A stretch of 8,392 bases of DNA from Prevotellaceae bacterium (GTDB taxonomy: Bacteria > Bacteroidota > Bacteroidia > Bacteroidales > UBA932): the NCBI GenBank assembly GCA_031257455.1, contig JAIROQ010000134.1, positions 1 through 8,392 of the forward strand, written 5' to 3'. Positions 1 through 6,968 of this stretch are shown piece after piece. The notes under the pieces were generated by a model. It was not told the origin of the DNA. It saw only the letters and a list, made by a program, of their open reading frames with translations, and did no database searches. The translations under genes were made by a program, and so were the position numbers. Position 1 is the first letter of the stretch. Each line of letters opens with the position of its first letter.

Positions 1-890
1 ACTGGCATATTTATGCCGAGTTGGGACAAGTCCTGAGCAAGAAAGTCCGGCCACTTTACGCCAAGGACAAGTTCAGGCTTGAGATTGACAATATGGTTTA
101 TGCTTTCGACAGCACCACCATCAGCCTCTGTCTCAAACTTTGTCCATGGGCTAAGTTCCGCAAGCATAAGGGGGGTGTAAAAATGCATACGCAGATTAAC
201 CTGAGAGGTAACATTCCTGTTTTCATTCATCTTACAAAAGCATCTGTACATGACGTGAATGCAATGGATGAGATGTGCATCGAAATGGGTGCCATTTATC
301 TGATGGACAATGGATACATTGACTTTTTCAGGCTCTTCAACAGCATCCATAAGAATAGCGCGTTCTTTGTGACCAGGGCAAAAGATAATATGCAGTATGC
401 GGTTATTTCTTCTAAAGCGGTTGACTTGCAGACAGGAGTAATCAGTGACCAAATTATCCGTCTGACTGAAGAGGCATCCATGAAAAAATATCCGAATGAA
501 TTCCGGATGATTGTGTATGAAGATTTTGCCACGGGAAACGTATATCGCTTCATTACGAACCATACCGGCTACGAGTCTCTCACCATTGCCGAGCTTTATA
601 GGGAGAGATGGAACGTGGAACTTTTCTTCAAATGGATAAAACAACACCTGCATATCAAATCATTTTATGGCACCTCTGAAAATGCCGTCTATACCCAGAT
701 ATGGATAGCTGTGTGTGCGTTCTTGCTTTTAGCGTTAGCCAAGAAGAAGATGCATATCGAAGAGCCATCACTTTATATGATTTCACAAACCATAGGAACT
801 ATGTTGTTTGAGAAAATACCGGTACGTGAATTGTTTAACAAACCAAATTTTAATGTCTCGTCTGATGATGCTCAACTCGAACTATTTTGA
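1..890 (+). CDS. IS4-family DDE transposase, C-terminal part
   Basis: Transposase that cuts and rejoins the IS ends using a DDE catalytic triad. The frame is open to the window edge (W-H-I-Y-A-E precede the TTG at 21), so the N-terminus is missing. Numbering from that TTG, the triad candidates are D30 (in AFDSTT), D96 (in LMDNGY) and E200. E200 lies in an exact IS4 signature Y-x2-R-x3-E-x6-K (Y193, R196, E200, K207). The catalytic core after D30 and the C-terminal helix region look complete through the stop at 888-890, with no frameshift. IS4 transposases of this type are usually near 400 residues, so roughly a hundred residues should lie upstream. The copy could be active, but this cannot be judged without the left end. 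Confidence 0.9.
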   Translation, partial: WHIYAELGQVLSKKVRPLYAKDKFRLEIDNMVYAFDSTTISLCLKLCPWAKFRKHKGGVKMHTQINLRGNIPVFIHLTKASVHDVNAMDEMCIEMGAIYLMDNGYIDFFRLFNSIHKNSAFFVTRAKDNMQYAVISSKAVDLQTGVISDQIIRLTEEASMKKYPNEFRMIVYEDFATGNVYRFITNHTGYESLTIAELYRERWNVELFFKWIKQHLHIKSFYGTSENAVYTQIWIAVCAFLLLALAKKKMHIEEPSLYMISQTIGTMLFEKIPVRELFNKPNFNVSSDDAQLELF

Positions 891-900
891 AACCTCTAAT

Positions 901-918
901 CTTAACGGGACAGCAGTG
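901..918 (+). repeat. putative right terminal inverted repeat of the IS
   Basis: CTTAACGGGACAGCAGTG lies 10 bases after the transposase stop, where an IS4-type right end is expected. Its partner, the reverse complement beginning CACTGCTGTCCCG, should be at the left end outside the window. Confidence 0.4.
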
Positions 919-965
919 ATTTATATTTTCTATTTTCCTGTTGATTTTACGGTTTCTGTCATAGC

Positions 966-982
966 AAAAACCGGTTTACCGG
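966..982 (-). terminator. weak candidate terminator of mutL
   Basis: On the minus strand CCGG-TAAA-CCGG is followed directly by TTTTT, about 60 bases after the mutL stop. The stem is only four base pairs (five with a G-T pair), so this is a weak intrinsic terminator at best. No stronger one is visible between mutL and the IS. Confidence 0.3.
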
Positions 983-1001
983 CCGGATTTATGGCGCCAG
1001 C

Positions 1002-1043
1002 CAATCAGAAATTAGCAATCAGAAATTAGAAATCAGCAATTAT
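1002..1043. repeat. heptanucleotide tandem repeat at the mutL 3' end
   Basis: Six head-to-tail 7-bp units: CAATCAG, AAATTAG, CAATCAG, AAATTAG, AAATCAG, CAATTAT. The last unit contains the mutL stop codon (1040-1042), so the array touches the gene end. It belongs to the same class of 7-bp arrays seen elsewhere in this window with other words. Confidence 0.75.
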
Positions 1044-2860
1044 TTCAGGAAGCGTTTATCGATTTCTTCGATGGTGATGATTTGCAGGGTTGGTTTGCCT
1101 TCGGGCGAGAGAGCGGGTTCTTTGCAGGCGAATAAATTATCGACCAATGCCTGCGCTTCAAACATATTCAGCGGTTCGTCGGAAGTCCCGGCGGCGGCTT
1201 TGGCTAATGATAATGCGAGTTTTTCGTGCCGTTGTGTTTTCAGGTCGGCGGCATTCTCGTGGAGGGTGTACAGTAATTCTTCTATTAATTGTGTAGCGTC
1301 CATTGCGGGAAATGAAGCCGGCTGCCCGTTTACGACTACGGTATTATTCCCGAACGGGCGAATGTCGTACCCGATTTGCGTTAAATCGTCCAGCACGCTT
1401 TCCAGCAAAACATAATCCGCCGGCGGCAGGGTTACGGTTTGCGGGAAAATTTCCTGTTGCGTTTCCTGCTGCGGATGCGTCAAATTTTGCAGGAAACGTT
1501 CGTACAGGATACGTTGTTGCGCGCGGTGGCGGTCAATAATCATACATCCCGATTTCACCGGCGTGAGAATATATTTCCCTTTCAACTGGCAAATCGCACG
1601 CTCCGTGGTAAAGCGCTCCATCGACAATTGTTCCGGCGTTTTTTCTTCGGGAAAGGTTTCAAATTGCCGGCTGCGCGATAATCCTTCATACAGTTTTTCC
1701 CATCCTTTGAGCGGCGTTCCGGAGGAATTGCCTGCGGATGCCGGTTTGGTCCTTTTATCGTCATCGAACGGGTTAAACGCAGGGTCGATACGGGGGAACG
1801 GCAGCGTGGCCGGCGCGTCTTTACGCATGGGCGGAATATCCGGCGCGCCTTCGGTGTTGAAATCAATGGACGGCACGATGGCAAACTTTCCCAATGCCTC
1901 CCGTACGGCGGCATGCAGCATTTGAAAAATGATATGTTCTTCTTCAAATTTAACTTCAATTTTCGCCGGATGAATATTTACGTCAATCTTGTCAGGCGAC
2001 AGTTCAAAATAAATGAAAAATACCGGGCAGGCCTTTTCCGGCAGGAGGTGTTGATAAGCGTTGTAAATAGCTTTTTGAAAATAGGCGCTCCTGAAAAACC
2101 GGTTGTTTACAAAAAAGAATTGTTCGCTTGCCGTGCGTTTCACGCATTCGGGCTTGCCTATAAATCCCTTGATACGCACCACAGACGTATCGACTTGGAC
2201 GGTTATCAGATGCTGGTTAATTTCTTTGCCCATCGTGGCGACAATGCGCTGGCGCAGGTTGGCTGCAGGCAGGTTGTAGAGGTTTGCGCCGTTATGCTGC
2301 ATCGTAATGGCCACTTCGGGATGACACAATGCCACCCGCTGCATTTCGGACACTAAGTTTTTCAGTTCAACGCTGTCGGATTTCAGGAATTTCCGGCGGG
2401 CAGGCACATTGAAAAATAAGTTGCGCACGGCAATGGACGTTCCCGCAGTACATGCCGCCGGCTCCTGCGCCGTTACTTCGGACGCGGAGATAATCACCTG
2501 TGTGCCGATTTCATCTTCCTGCCGCCGCGTTTTGATGGTCACCTCCGACACGGCGGCAATGGACGCCAGCGCTTCGCCGCGGAAACCGAAAGTAGTAATG
2601 GCATTCAAATCGTCCAGCCGGCGGATTTTGGAAGTAGCATGCCGCTCGAAAGCCATACGGGCGTCGGTGCTGTTCATGCCGCAACCGTTATCCACTACTT
2701 GCAGCAGCGTACGTCCGGCATCGGCGAGGACAATGGTAATATTTGTAGCGCCGGCGTCAATAGCGTTTTCCAGTAATTCTTTCAATGCCGATGCGGGGCG
2801 TTGCACCACCTCGCCAGCGGCAATCTGGTTGGCAATATGGTCGGGAAGAAGTTGTATCAT
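1040..2860 (-). CDS. mutL: DNA mismatch repair protein MutL
   Basis: GHKL-ATPase that couples MutS mismatch recognition to downstream repair. With the ATG at 2860 the protein has 606 residues. Visible motifs: E28 and N32 in KELLENAIDAG, D57-x-G-x-G, HATSK at 74-78, GFRGEAL at 92-98, FFVNNR at 249-254 and HPAK with K300. A low-complexity linker at about 335-400 leads to the C-terminal dimerisation domain. The endonuclease motif DQHA(x)2E(x)4E is decayed to DRHRAQQRILYE (443-454): aspartate, histidine and last glutamate remain, while Q, A and first E are lost. The CPHGRP-like motif reads SPEGKP. Nicking activity is therefore doubtful. A TTG at 2878 would add six residues but lies inside the -7 promoter box, and the ATG start aligns with E. 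coli MutL (MPIQVLP). Confidence 0.96.
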   Translation of the reverse strand: MIQLLPDHIANQIAAGEVVQRPASALKELLENAIDAGATNITIVLADAGRTLLQVVDNGCGMNSTDARMAFERHATSKIRRLDDLNAITTFGFRGEALASIAAVSEVTIKTRRQEDEIGTQVIISASEVTAQEPAACTAGTSIAVRNLFFNVPARRKFLKSDSVELKNLVSEMQRVALCHPEVAITMQHNGANLYNLPAANLRQRIVATMGKEINQHLITVQVDTSVVRIKGFIGKPECVKRTASEQFFFVNNRFFRSAYFQKAIYNAYQHLLPEKACPVFFIYFELSPDKIDVNIHPAKIEVKFEEEHIIFQMLHAAVREALGKFAIVPSIDFNTEGAPDIPPMRKDAPATLPFPRIDPAFNPFDDDKRTKPASAGNSSGTPLKGWEKLYEGLSRSRQFETFPEEKTPEQLSMERFTTERAICQLKGKYILTPVKSGCMIIDRHRAQQRILYERFLQNLTHPQQETQQEIFPQTVTLPPADYVLLESVLDDLTQIGYDIRPFGNNTVVVNGQPASFPAMDATQLIEELLYTLHENAADLKTQRHEKLALSLAKAAAGTSDEPLNMFEAQALVDNLFACKEPALSPEGKPTLQIITIEEIDKRFLK

Positions 2861-2875
2861 TAGCGGTTTTTTCGA

Positions 2876-2883
2876 CAAAGATA
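2876..2883 (-). promoter_or_regulatory. mutL promoter, -7 box
   Basis: The minus strand reads TATCTTTG, matching the Bacteroidota -7 consensus TAnnTTTG. Transcription would start near 2871, leaving a leader of about 10 bases before the ATG at 2860. No clear TTTG is seen at the -33 position. The box overlaps the upstream in-frame TTG, which argues against that codon as the start. Confidence 0.55.
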
Positions 2884-2895
2884 CGAAAAACGTAT

Positions 2896-2923
2896 AGAAG
2901 TTATAAGTTGTAAGTTGTAAGTC
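2896..2923. repeat. heptanucleotide repeat between divergent promoters
   Basis: Four 7-bp units: AGAAGTT, ATAAGTT, GTAAGTT, GTAAGTC. It uses the same RTAAGTY word as 3621-3648 and (inverted) 6993-7027. It lies between the divergent -7 boxes of mutL and the toxin-antitoxin operon, where the -33 elements of both should fall. Confidence 0.75.
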
Positions 2924-2941
2924 GGAAATCGAAAAATTGTG

Positions 2942-2949
2942 TACATTTG
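2942..2949 (+). promoter_or_regulatory. toxin-antitoxin operon promoter, -7 box
   Basis: TACATTTG matches TAnnTTTG and ends 20 bases before the antitoxin ATG at 2970. A TTG at 2915-2917 could act as the -33 element, but the 24-base spacing is longer than usual, so only the -7 box is reasonably supported. Confidence 0.5.
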
Positions 2950-2969
2950 TAGTTGTAAATGTAAAAATA

Positions 2970-3161
2970 ATGAAAACAAAAGAAAAGAAAACGCGGTTTG
3001 CCAGGGAGCGGATTAAGCCCAGAGGATTGTGGGGATGTATGAAAGGCCGTATTCATTATGAAAGCGATGACATATTCAATCTGGGAATGCCTGATGGATT
3101 GCCGGAAGAAGTAGCTTCGTTAAAAGCCGAGATCGCGAAAGAACAAGCGCAAAAAGGATAG
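2970..3161 (+). CDS. putative antitoxin of a VapBC-like pair
   Basis: A 63-residue protein directly upstream of a PIN-domain toxin, most likely its antitoxin. In such pairs the antitoxin binds and blocks the RNase and usually represses the operon. The first half is very basic (MKTKEKKTRFARERIKPRG), consistent with DNA or RNA contact. The middle GCMKGRIHYESDDIFN resembles the short toxin-neutralising segment found in small antitoxins of PIN toxins, and the tail (44-63) is a charged predicted helix. No standard AbrB or ribbon-helix-helix fold can be confirmed by eye. The ATG at 2970 is preferred over an upstream TTG at 2937, because that codon precedes the -7 box. The stop is one base from the toxin ATG, indicating translational coupling. 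Confidence 0.75.
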   Translation: MKTKEKKTRFARERIKPRGLWGCMKGRIHYESDDIFNLGMPDGLPEEVASLKAEIAKEQAQKG

Positions 3162-3162
3162 G

Positions 3163-3573
3163 ATGAGACGCTATTTGCTGGATACGCACATATTGGTTTG
3201 GCTGCTTACAAAAAATAACCGGCTGGATGAAAATATCAGGGAAGATATTGAGTATTTCCAACATCTTTTCTATGTAAGCGTGGAGTCCTTACGTGAAATC
3301 GTCATCCTGCAATCACTAAACAAAATTATCCTGCACAACACTGTCGATGAAATTGCGAAAAAATTGGACGAACACCAGATTGAAATCATCCCAATTGAAA
3401 TAAATCATGTAAAAACGTTGGCAGTTTTGCCTGTTTTCGTCAATCATAACGACCCGTTTGACAAAATGCTCATCGCTCAATCTATCGCCAATAAATATAC
3501 TTTAATCAGTAACGATGTTAAGTTTTCTTTGTACAAAGATTTTGGATTGCAATTACGCCTAAACGAAACCTAA
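3163..3573 (+). CDS. PIN-domain toxin, VapC-like RNase
   Basis: A 136-residue PIN-domain protein, the usual size of a type II toxin. Such toxins are Mg-dependent ribonucleases that cut tRNA or rRNA when released from the antitoxin. The acidic catalytic residues are in place: D7 in LLDTHILVWLL, E45 in SVESLREI, D97 and D100 in NDPFDKMLIAQ, and D118 in LISNDVKF. This motif set fits the Sll0205-like PIN branch, whose partners are short non-canonical antitoxins like the one upstream. It starts one base after the antitoxin stop, with AAAAGGA inside the antitoxin end serving as a possible ribosome-binding sequence. No motif is missing, so it is likely functional. The RNA target cannot be inferred. 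Confidence 0.92.
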   Translation: MRRYLLDTHILVWLLTKNNRLDENIREDIEYFQHLFYVSVESLREIVILQSLNKIILHNTVDEIAKKLDEHQIEIIPIEINHVKTLAVLPVFVNHNDPFDKMLIAQSIANKYTLISNDVKFSLYKDFGLQLRLNET

Positions 3574-3620
3574 TATCACATTCTTTTCTGTTCAGACGAA
3601 GATTTTCCTCGTTTTTAGTC

Positions 3621-3648
3621 ATAAGTCGTAAGTCATAAGTTGTAAGTT
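3621..3648. repeat. RTAAGTY heptanucleotide tandem repeat
   Basis: Four 7-bp units: ATAAGTC, GTAAGTC, ATAAGTT, GTAAGTT, with a degenerate unit just before. The segment 3641-3672, which includes its end, is a diverged inverted copy of 6969-7000 (26 of 32 positions identical). Confidence 0.8.
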
Positions 3649-3659
3649 GCGGCAAGCGC

Positions 3660-3916
3660 AGTGGCGTCAGCCAAATCTGTAAATCCGTAAATCTGTAAAA
3701 GCCCCTTCGGGGCTGCCTGTGAATAACCCCGTGCGTAAGCGCGGGGATTTCAAATACCGCCTGTGCCTTTCGCGCGGCATACTGCCGGTGCATCGTGGAA
3801 AACCCGTGCGCCGCGCGAGGTGCAGGGCGGGACATGTGGCGCTACTAAGGTTGGATAAATTTACAGATTTACGGATTTGGAAATGTGCTAATGTGACTAA
3901 TTGGGCTGACGCCACT
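3660..3916. repeat. inverted-repeat-bounded, structured element
   Basis: Outer arms AGTGGCGTCAGCC (3660-3672) and its exact reverse complement (3904-3916), 13 bp. Inner arms of 19 bp, AAATCCGTAAATCTGTAAA (3681-3699) against 3860-3878, also exact. Between them lies a GC-rich core with three hairpins: AGCCCC-TTC-GGGGCT (3700-3714), CCCCGTGC-GTAA-GCGCGGGG (3727-3746, one G-U pair, GNRA-type loop), and a long imperfect stem pairing 3757-3777 with 3811-3830. The design suggests a non-autonomous repeat element or a structured RNA. No target-site duplication is evident. The family is not one I can name. Confidence 0.7.
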
Positions 3917-3920
3917 ACAT

Positions 3921-3962
3921 TTTCAATTTTCAACTTTCAACTTTCAATTTTCAACTTTCAAC
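3921..3962. repeat. TTTCAAY heptanucleotide tandem repeat
   Basis: Six perfect 7-bp units in the order T, C, C, T, C, C at the last base, so the array is two identical 21-bp copies of a three-heptad block. It lies about 30 bases upstream of the -33 box of the next operon. Confidence 0.85.
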
Positions 3963-3994
3963 TAAATTCCGCTTCTGCAAATATTGTAGCCGAT

Positions 3995-4025
3995 TTTGTA
4001 TAACCCGAAAAATTTTGTACTTTTG
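3995..4025 (+). promoter_or_regulatory. promoter of the TPR-yebC-aminotransferase unit
   Basis: TTTG (3995-3998), 19 bases, TACTTTTG (4018-4025): an exact match to the Bacteroides primary sigma consensus TTTG-N19-TAnnTTTG. Transcription would start near 4030, giving a leader of roughly 18 bases before the ATG at 4048. Confidence 0.8.
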
Positions 4026-4047
4026 CGCCCTACTAATACATTAAGTT

Positions 4048-4728
4048 ATGTCAAAAATAAATCGTCATTCGCAGGCAGACCCTGAAGAAAAAGTGGAAAA
4101 AACGCTGAGTAGCGCAGAACAGTTTTTAGAAAAGTATAGGAATATTTTATTCTATGCGTTGGGAGCATTGGTGCTGGCGGCTGTCATCTATCTCAGCTAT
4201 CAGGAACTTTATAAAAAGCCCTTGCGTGAAGAAGCGCTGGGACAGATGTTCCAAGCCGAACAATATTTCCGCACCGATTCATTTGCCTTGGCGCTCAACG
4301 GTGACGGGAATGCTTACGGATTCCTCCAGATTGCGGACGAATATGGCAGCAACGCCGGTAAATCGCTTCCGTTTTATATCGGTATTTGCCAGTTGCATTT
4401 GGGGCAATACGAAGAAGCGATTGCGTCATTGAAAAAATATGACGGCAATGATGAAATCACTGCCGCCCGTGCGCTGGCTTGCATCGGGGATGCTTATGCG
4501 GAACTCGGCGACCTGCCGGCGGCATACAATTACTTTATCAAAGCCGCCAACTACCGCGACAACGACTATGCGGCGCGCTATCTGATGAAAGCGGCCCTGA
4601 TAAGCGAAGAGCAGGGAAATACGGCAGATGCGCTGAAATTGTATGAACGGGTAAAAATCAACTATGCCAATACCGCGGAAGGCCGCGAGATAGATAAATA
4701 CATCGCCCGTCTGAACCCGGAAAGTTAA
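4048..4728 (+). CDS. membrane-anchored tetratricopeptide repeat protein
   Basis: A 226-residue protein with a charged N-terminal segment (1-32), one hydrophobic membrane helix (about 33-50, ILFYALGALVLAAVIYLSY) and a helical-repeat domain. The layout resembles the YfgM type: inner-membrane anchor, TPR domain facing the periplasm. TPR-like helix pairs are visible at about 107-131 (FYIGICQLHLGQYEEAIASLKK), 141-170 and 177-205 (ALISEEQGNTADALKLYERV), each with the small-residue/G-Y pattern of TPRs. Such domains hold protein partners; YfgM works with the Sec translocon and periplasmic chaperones, but that role is not shown for this protein. It is the first gene after a consensus promoter, and its stop is nine bases before yebC, suggesting co-transcription. 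Confidence 0.85.
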   Translation: MSKINRHSQADPEEKVEKTLSSAEQFLEKYRNILFYALGALVLAAVIYLSYQELYKKPLREEALGQMFQAEQYFRTDSFALALNGDGNAYGFLQIADEYGSNAGKSLPFYIGICQLHLGQYEEAIASLKKYDGNDEITAARALACIGDAYAELGDLPAAYNYFIKAANYRDNDYAARYLMKAALISEEQGNTADALKLYERVKINYANTAEGREIDKYIARLNPES

Positions 4729-4737
4729 TGCATATCT

Positions 4738-5451
4738 ATGGGAAGAGCTTTTGAATACCGCAAAGAGCGGAAGATGAAACGTTGGGGCAACATGTCGCGC
4801 GTGTTTACGCGGCTGGGCAAGGAATTGACCATGGCGGCAAAATCCGGCGGCGGCGACCCTGAAAACAATCCCCGTTTGCGTGCTATTATCCAAACGGCGC
4901 GCGCCGAAAACATGCCGAAAGACAATATCGAACGGGCTATTAAACGCGCGGTGGAAAAAGACCAGAACGATTATAAAGAAATAGTCTACGAAGGCTACGG
5001 GCCGCACGGCATTGCGTTTTTGGTGGAAACCGCTACCGACAACCCTACGCGGACGGTGGCCAATATCCGCAGTTATTTTAATAAATACAACGGTTCGTTA
5101 GGCACCTCCGGCAGCGTGGAATTTATGTTTGAACGCAAGTGCGTGTTCAAAATCAAAAACCGGCCGGGACTTGATATGGAAAACCTCGAACTGGAACTTA
5201 TTGACTTCGGCGTGGAGGACATATTTGCCGATGGCGATGAAATTATGATTTACGGCGCATTTGAAGCCTACGGCGCTATCCAGAAATATATCGAAGAACA
5301 TCAGCTGGAGTTGATAAGCGGCGGTTTTGAACGCATTCCGGTGGGCGAACTGAAAGACGTAACGCCGGAACAAAGAGCGGAATTAGACAAATTAATTGAA
5401 AAGTTCGAAGAAGACGATGATGTGCAAAACGTTTACCATACGTTGAAATAA
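4738..5451 (+). CDS. yebC: YebC/PmpR/TACO1-family protein
   Basis: A 237-residue protein of full family length. YebC/TACO1 proteins were long annotated as transcription regulators; work on TACO1 and bacterial YebC homologues links them to translation of difficult stretches such as polyproline. Hallmarks: the N-terminus MGRAFEYRKERKMKRWGNMSR, typical of the Bacteroidota branch (others start MAGHSKW), GGGDPENNPRLR (37-48), ENMPKDNIERAIKRA (57-71), YEGYGPHGIA (84-93) and GSLGTSGSV (119-127). The C-terminal domain ends in an acidic helix. It starts nine bases after the TPR gene stop without a Shine-Dalgarno sequence and is followed by the aminotransferase after 47 bases. The annotation 'transcriptional regulator' would be possible but less well supported. 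Confidence 0.95.
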   Translation: MGRAFEYRKERKMKRWGNMSRVFTRLGKELTMAAKSGGGDPENNPRLRAIIQTARAENMPKDNIERAIKRAVEKDQNDYKEIVYEGYGPHGIAFLVETATDNPTRTVANIRSYFNKYNGSLGTSGSVEFMFERKCVFKIKNRPGLDMENLELELIDFGVEDIFADGDEIMIYGAFEAYGAIQKYIEEHQLELISGGFERIPVGELKDVTPEQRAELDKLIEKFEEDDDVQNVYHTLK

Positions 5452-5498
5452 CCGGAAATCGTCCTGCGGAAAACAATACATCTTATATCTTTAAATTT

Positions 5499-6695
5499 AT
5501 GTTGCAAATTTCTCAAAAAGCGCAAATCATGCCGCTATCACCGGTGCGCAAACTGGTACCCTATGCGGAAGCCGCAAAAAAACGCGGCGTGAAAGTATAT
5601 CACCTTAACATCGGGCAACCCGATGTGGCCTCGCCGAAAGAAGCGCTGGACGCCGTGAAGAACAATAACCTGAAACTGGTGGAATATCCGCATTCGGCCG
5701 GGAATGAAAGCTACCGCAGGGGATTGGCGGATTATTATAAAAAACTCGGCATTGATATTTCGCACGATGAAATTATTATCACCACCGGCGGCTCTGAAGC
5801 CATACAAATCGGTTTTTCGACCTGCTTTAACCCGGGAGACGAAGTGATTGTTATGGAGCCGTTCTACACCAATTACAACGGCATTGCCACATGGACGGAT
5901 GTAACGCTGAAAGCCGTACCCTGCAGCGTGGAAAATAATTTTTCCATGCCGCCTGTCAGCGAATTTGAAAAAGTAATTACGCCGAAAACAAAAGGCATTG
6001 TAGTCGTCAATCCGAACAATCCTACAGGTTACCTGTATTCGCGCGAAGAGCTGGAACAATTGGCATGGCTGGTGAAGAAGCACAACCTTTATTTGTTTGC
6101 GGACGAAGTTTACCGTGAATTTTGTTATACCGATACGCCGCATTTTTCGTGCATGCAGTTAAAAGGTATCGAAGAAAATGTAGTGTTGATAGACTCCGTT
6201 TCCAAACGTTACAGCCTTTGCGGCGTGCGGGTAGGGGCGGTTATCAGCCGCAACAGGGAGGTCATGAAAAGCGTATTGCGTTTTGCGCAGGCGCGGTTAT
6301 GTTCGCCCGCTTACGGGCAGATTGCGGGCGAAGGCGCATTGAAAACCCCGGCAAGTTATTTCAAAGGCGTGCGGGATGAATATATTGCCCGCCGTAATTA
6401 CATGGTGGATGCGCTCAACAGGATGGAAGGCGTCTATTGCCCCATGCCCGAAGGCGCGTTCTATACGATTGTCAGACTGCCGGTGGACGATTGCGATAAA
6501 TTTGCACAATGGCTCCTGGAGGAATTTGAATACGAAAAGCAAACGGTGATGATTGCCCCTGCAAGCGGCTTCTACGTAACAAAAGGCAAGGGATTAAATG
6601 AAGCGCGTATTGCCTATGTCCTGCAAATTGAAGATTTGAAAAACGCTATGAAATGTCTGGAGGCCGCATTACGGCAATACAATGAAAATAATTAG
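5499..6695 (+). CDS. class I/II PLP-dependent aminotransferase
   Basis: A 398-residue fold-type I aminotransferase that moves an amino group between an amino acid and a 2-oxo acid using pyridoxal phosphate. Visible residues: HLNIGQPD (35-42), TTGGSEA (95-101) for phosphate binding, NPNNPTG (171-177) with N174, ADEVY (201-205) with D202 at the PLP pyridine nitrogen, the Schiff-base lysine K236 in SVSKRYSLCGVRVG, and R370 in EARIAYV, expected to bind the substrate carboxylate. Homologues are usually named aspartate aminotransferase, but the lysine motif (SKRYSLCG instead of SKTYAMTG) marks a separate subgroup, so the substrate is uncertain. A near-match -7 box (TATCTTTA, 5486-5493) precedes the ATG, so a minor promoter of its own is possible. 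A strong terminator follows after about 70 bases. Confidence 0.95.
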   Translation: MLQISQKAQIMPLSPVRKLVPYAEAAKKRGVKVYHLNIGQPDVASPKEALDAVKNNNLKLVEYPHSAGNESYRRGLADYYKKLGIDISHDEIIITTGGSEAIQIGFSTCFNPGDEVIVMEPFYTNYNGIATWTDVTLKAVPCSVENNFSMPPVSEFEKVITPKTKGIVVVNPNNPTGYLYSREELEQLAWLVKKHNLYLFADEVYREFCYTDTPHFSCMQLKGIEENVVLIDSVSKRYSLCGVRVGAVISRNREVMKSVLRFAQARLCSPAYGQIAGEGALKTPASYFKGVRDEYIARRNYMVDALNRMEGVYCPMPEGAFYTIVRLPVDDCDKFAQWLLEEFEYEKQTVMIAPASGFYVTKGKGLNEARIAYVLQIEDLKNAMKCLEAALRQYNENN

Positions 6696-6767
6696 ACGGA
6701 ATATTAAACTTTTTTGAAACACTCATGTCTTATATCTGAATAGATTTTTTCATAGGTTTAGGTTAGG

Positions 6768-6805
6768 CAGAAGCGGGTAGTTATCGCTACCCGCTTCTGT
6801 TTTTT
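6768..6805 (+). terminator. strong intrinsic terminator after the aminotransferase
   Basis: A perfect 13-bp stem CAGAAGCGGGTAG / CTACCCGCTTCTG (6768-6780 and 6787-6799), loop TTATCG, followed by six T. It closes the TPR-yebC-aminotransferase unit. There is no A-run before the stem, so it works in the plus direction only. Confidence 0.93.
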
Positions 6806-6865
6806 ATTTGAATTATGAGGTATGAGTTGGCTTGTGCCAAGGCGAATTAAGAATTGGTTGCAGGT

Positions 6866-6897
6866 ATTTACAGATTTACGGATTTACAGATTTACAG
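6866..6897. repeat. ATTTACRG octanucleotide tandem repeat
   Basis: Four 8-bp units: ATTTACAG, ATTTACGG, ATTTACAG, ATTTACAG, running straight into TTGGCTTGCGCCA (6900-6912). The same words form the 19-bp arms at 3681-3699 and 3860-3878. Confidence 0.85.
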
Positions 6898-6921
6898 ATT
6901 TGGCTTGCGCCAGCAGTCACA

Positions 6922-6965
6922 ATTGACTATTTTGATTGACTATTTTTTTATTGACTATTGACTAT
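6922..6965. repeat. ATTGACTAT imperfect tandem repeat
   Basis: TTGACTAT occurs four times (6923, 6936, 6951, 6958), with variable T-rich spacers between the first three and a 7-bp step at the end. It separates two copies of the TTGGC...GCCA motif. Confidence 0.65.
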
Positions 6966-6968
6966 TTG

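Larger units (their letters stand above)
1..918 (+). mobile_element. IS4-family insertion sequence, right part only
   Basis: The right portion of an insertion sequence: a transposase frame open to the left window edge, followed after its stop at 890 by a short non-coding tail. The segment CTTAACGGGACAGCAGTG (901-918) is the likely right terminal inverted repeat, because IS4-type elements normally end within a few tens of bases of the transposase stop. The left end lies outside the window, so neither the repeat pair nor a target duplication can be verified; the right boundary is an estimate. The element lies next to the 3' end of mutL and does not interrupt it. Confidence 0.6.
3574..4047. other. 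intergenic region rich in repeats and hairpins
   Basis: 474 bases without a convincing gene. In order: a weak hairpin plus T-run after the toxin (3596-3616), heptad repeats (3621-3648), an inverted-repeat-bounded GC-rich element (3660-3916), TTTCAAY heptads (3921-3962) and the promoter of the next operon (3995-4025). Open frames across the GC-rich core exist on both strands but look like by-products of its base composition. Confidence 0.8.

Noticed and set aside
2861..2878. TTG at 2878 as the mutL start
   Set aside because: It overlaps the -7 promoter box TATCTTTG. The ATG at 2860 matches the usual MutL N-terminus.
3518..4003. Small proteins encoded across the GC-rich intergenic element (both strands)
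   Set aside because: The frames run through inverted repeats, hairpins and TTTCAAY heptads, show low-complexity arginine-rich translations, and have no start signals.
4426..5007. 193-codon minus-strand frame over the TPR and yebC genes
   Set aside because: It spans the ends of two well-supported plus-strand genes and has no family resemblance.
5538..6143. 201-codon minus-strand frame inside the aminotransferase
   Set aside because: Antisense to conserved PLP-enzyme motifs; no independent coding evidence.
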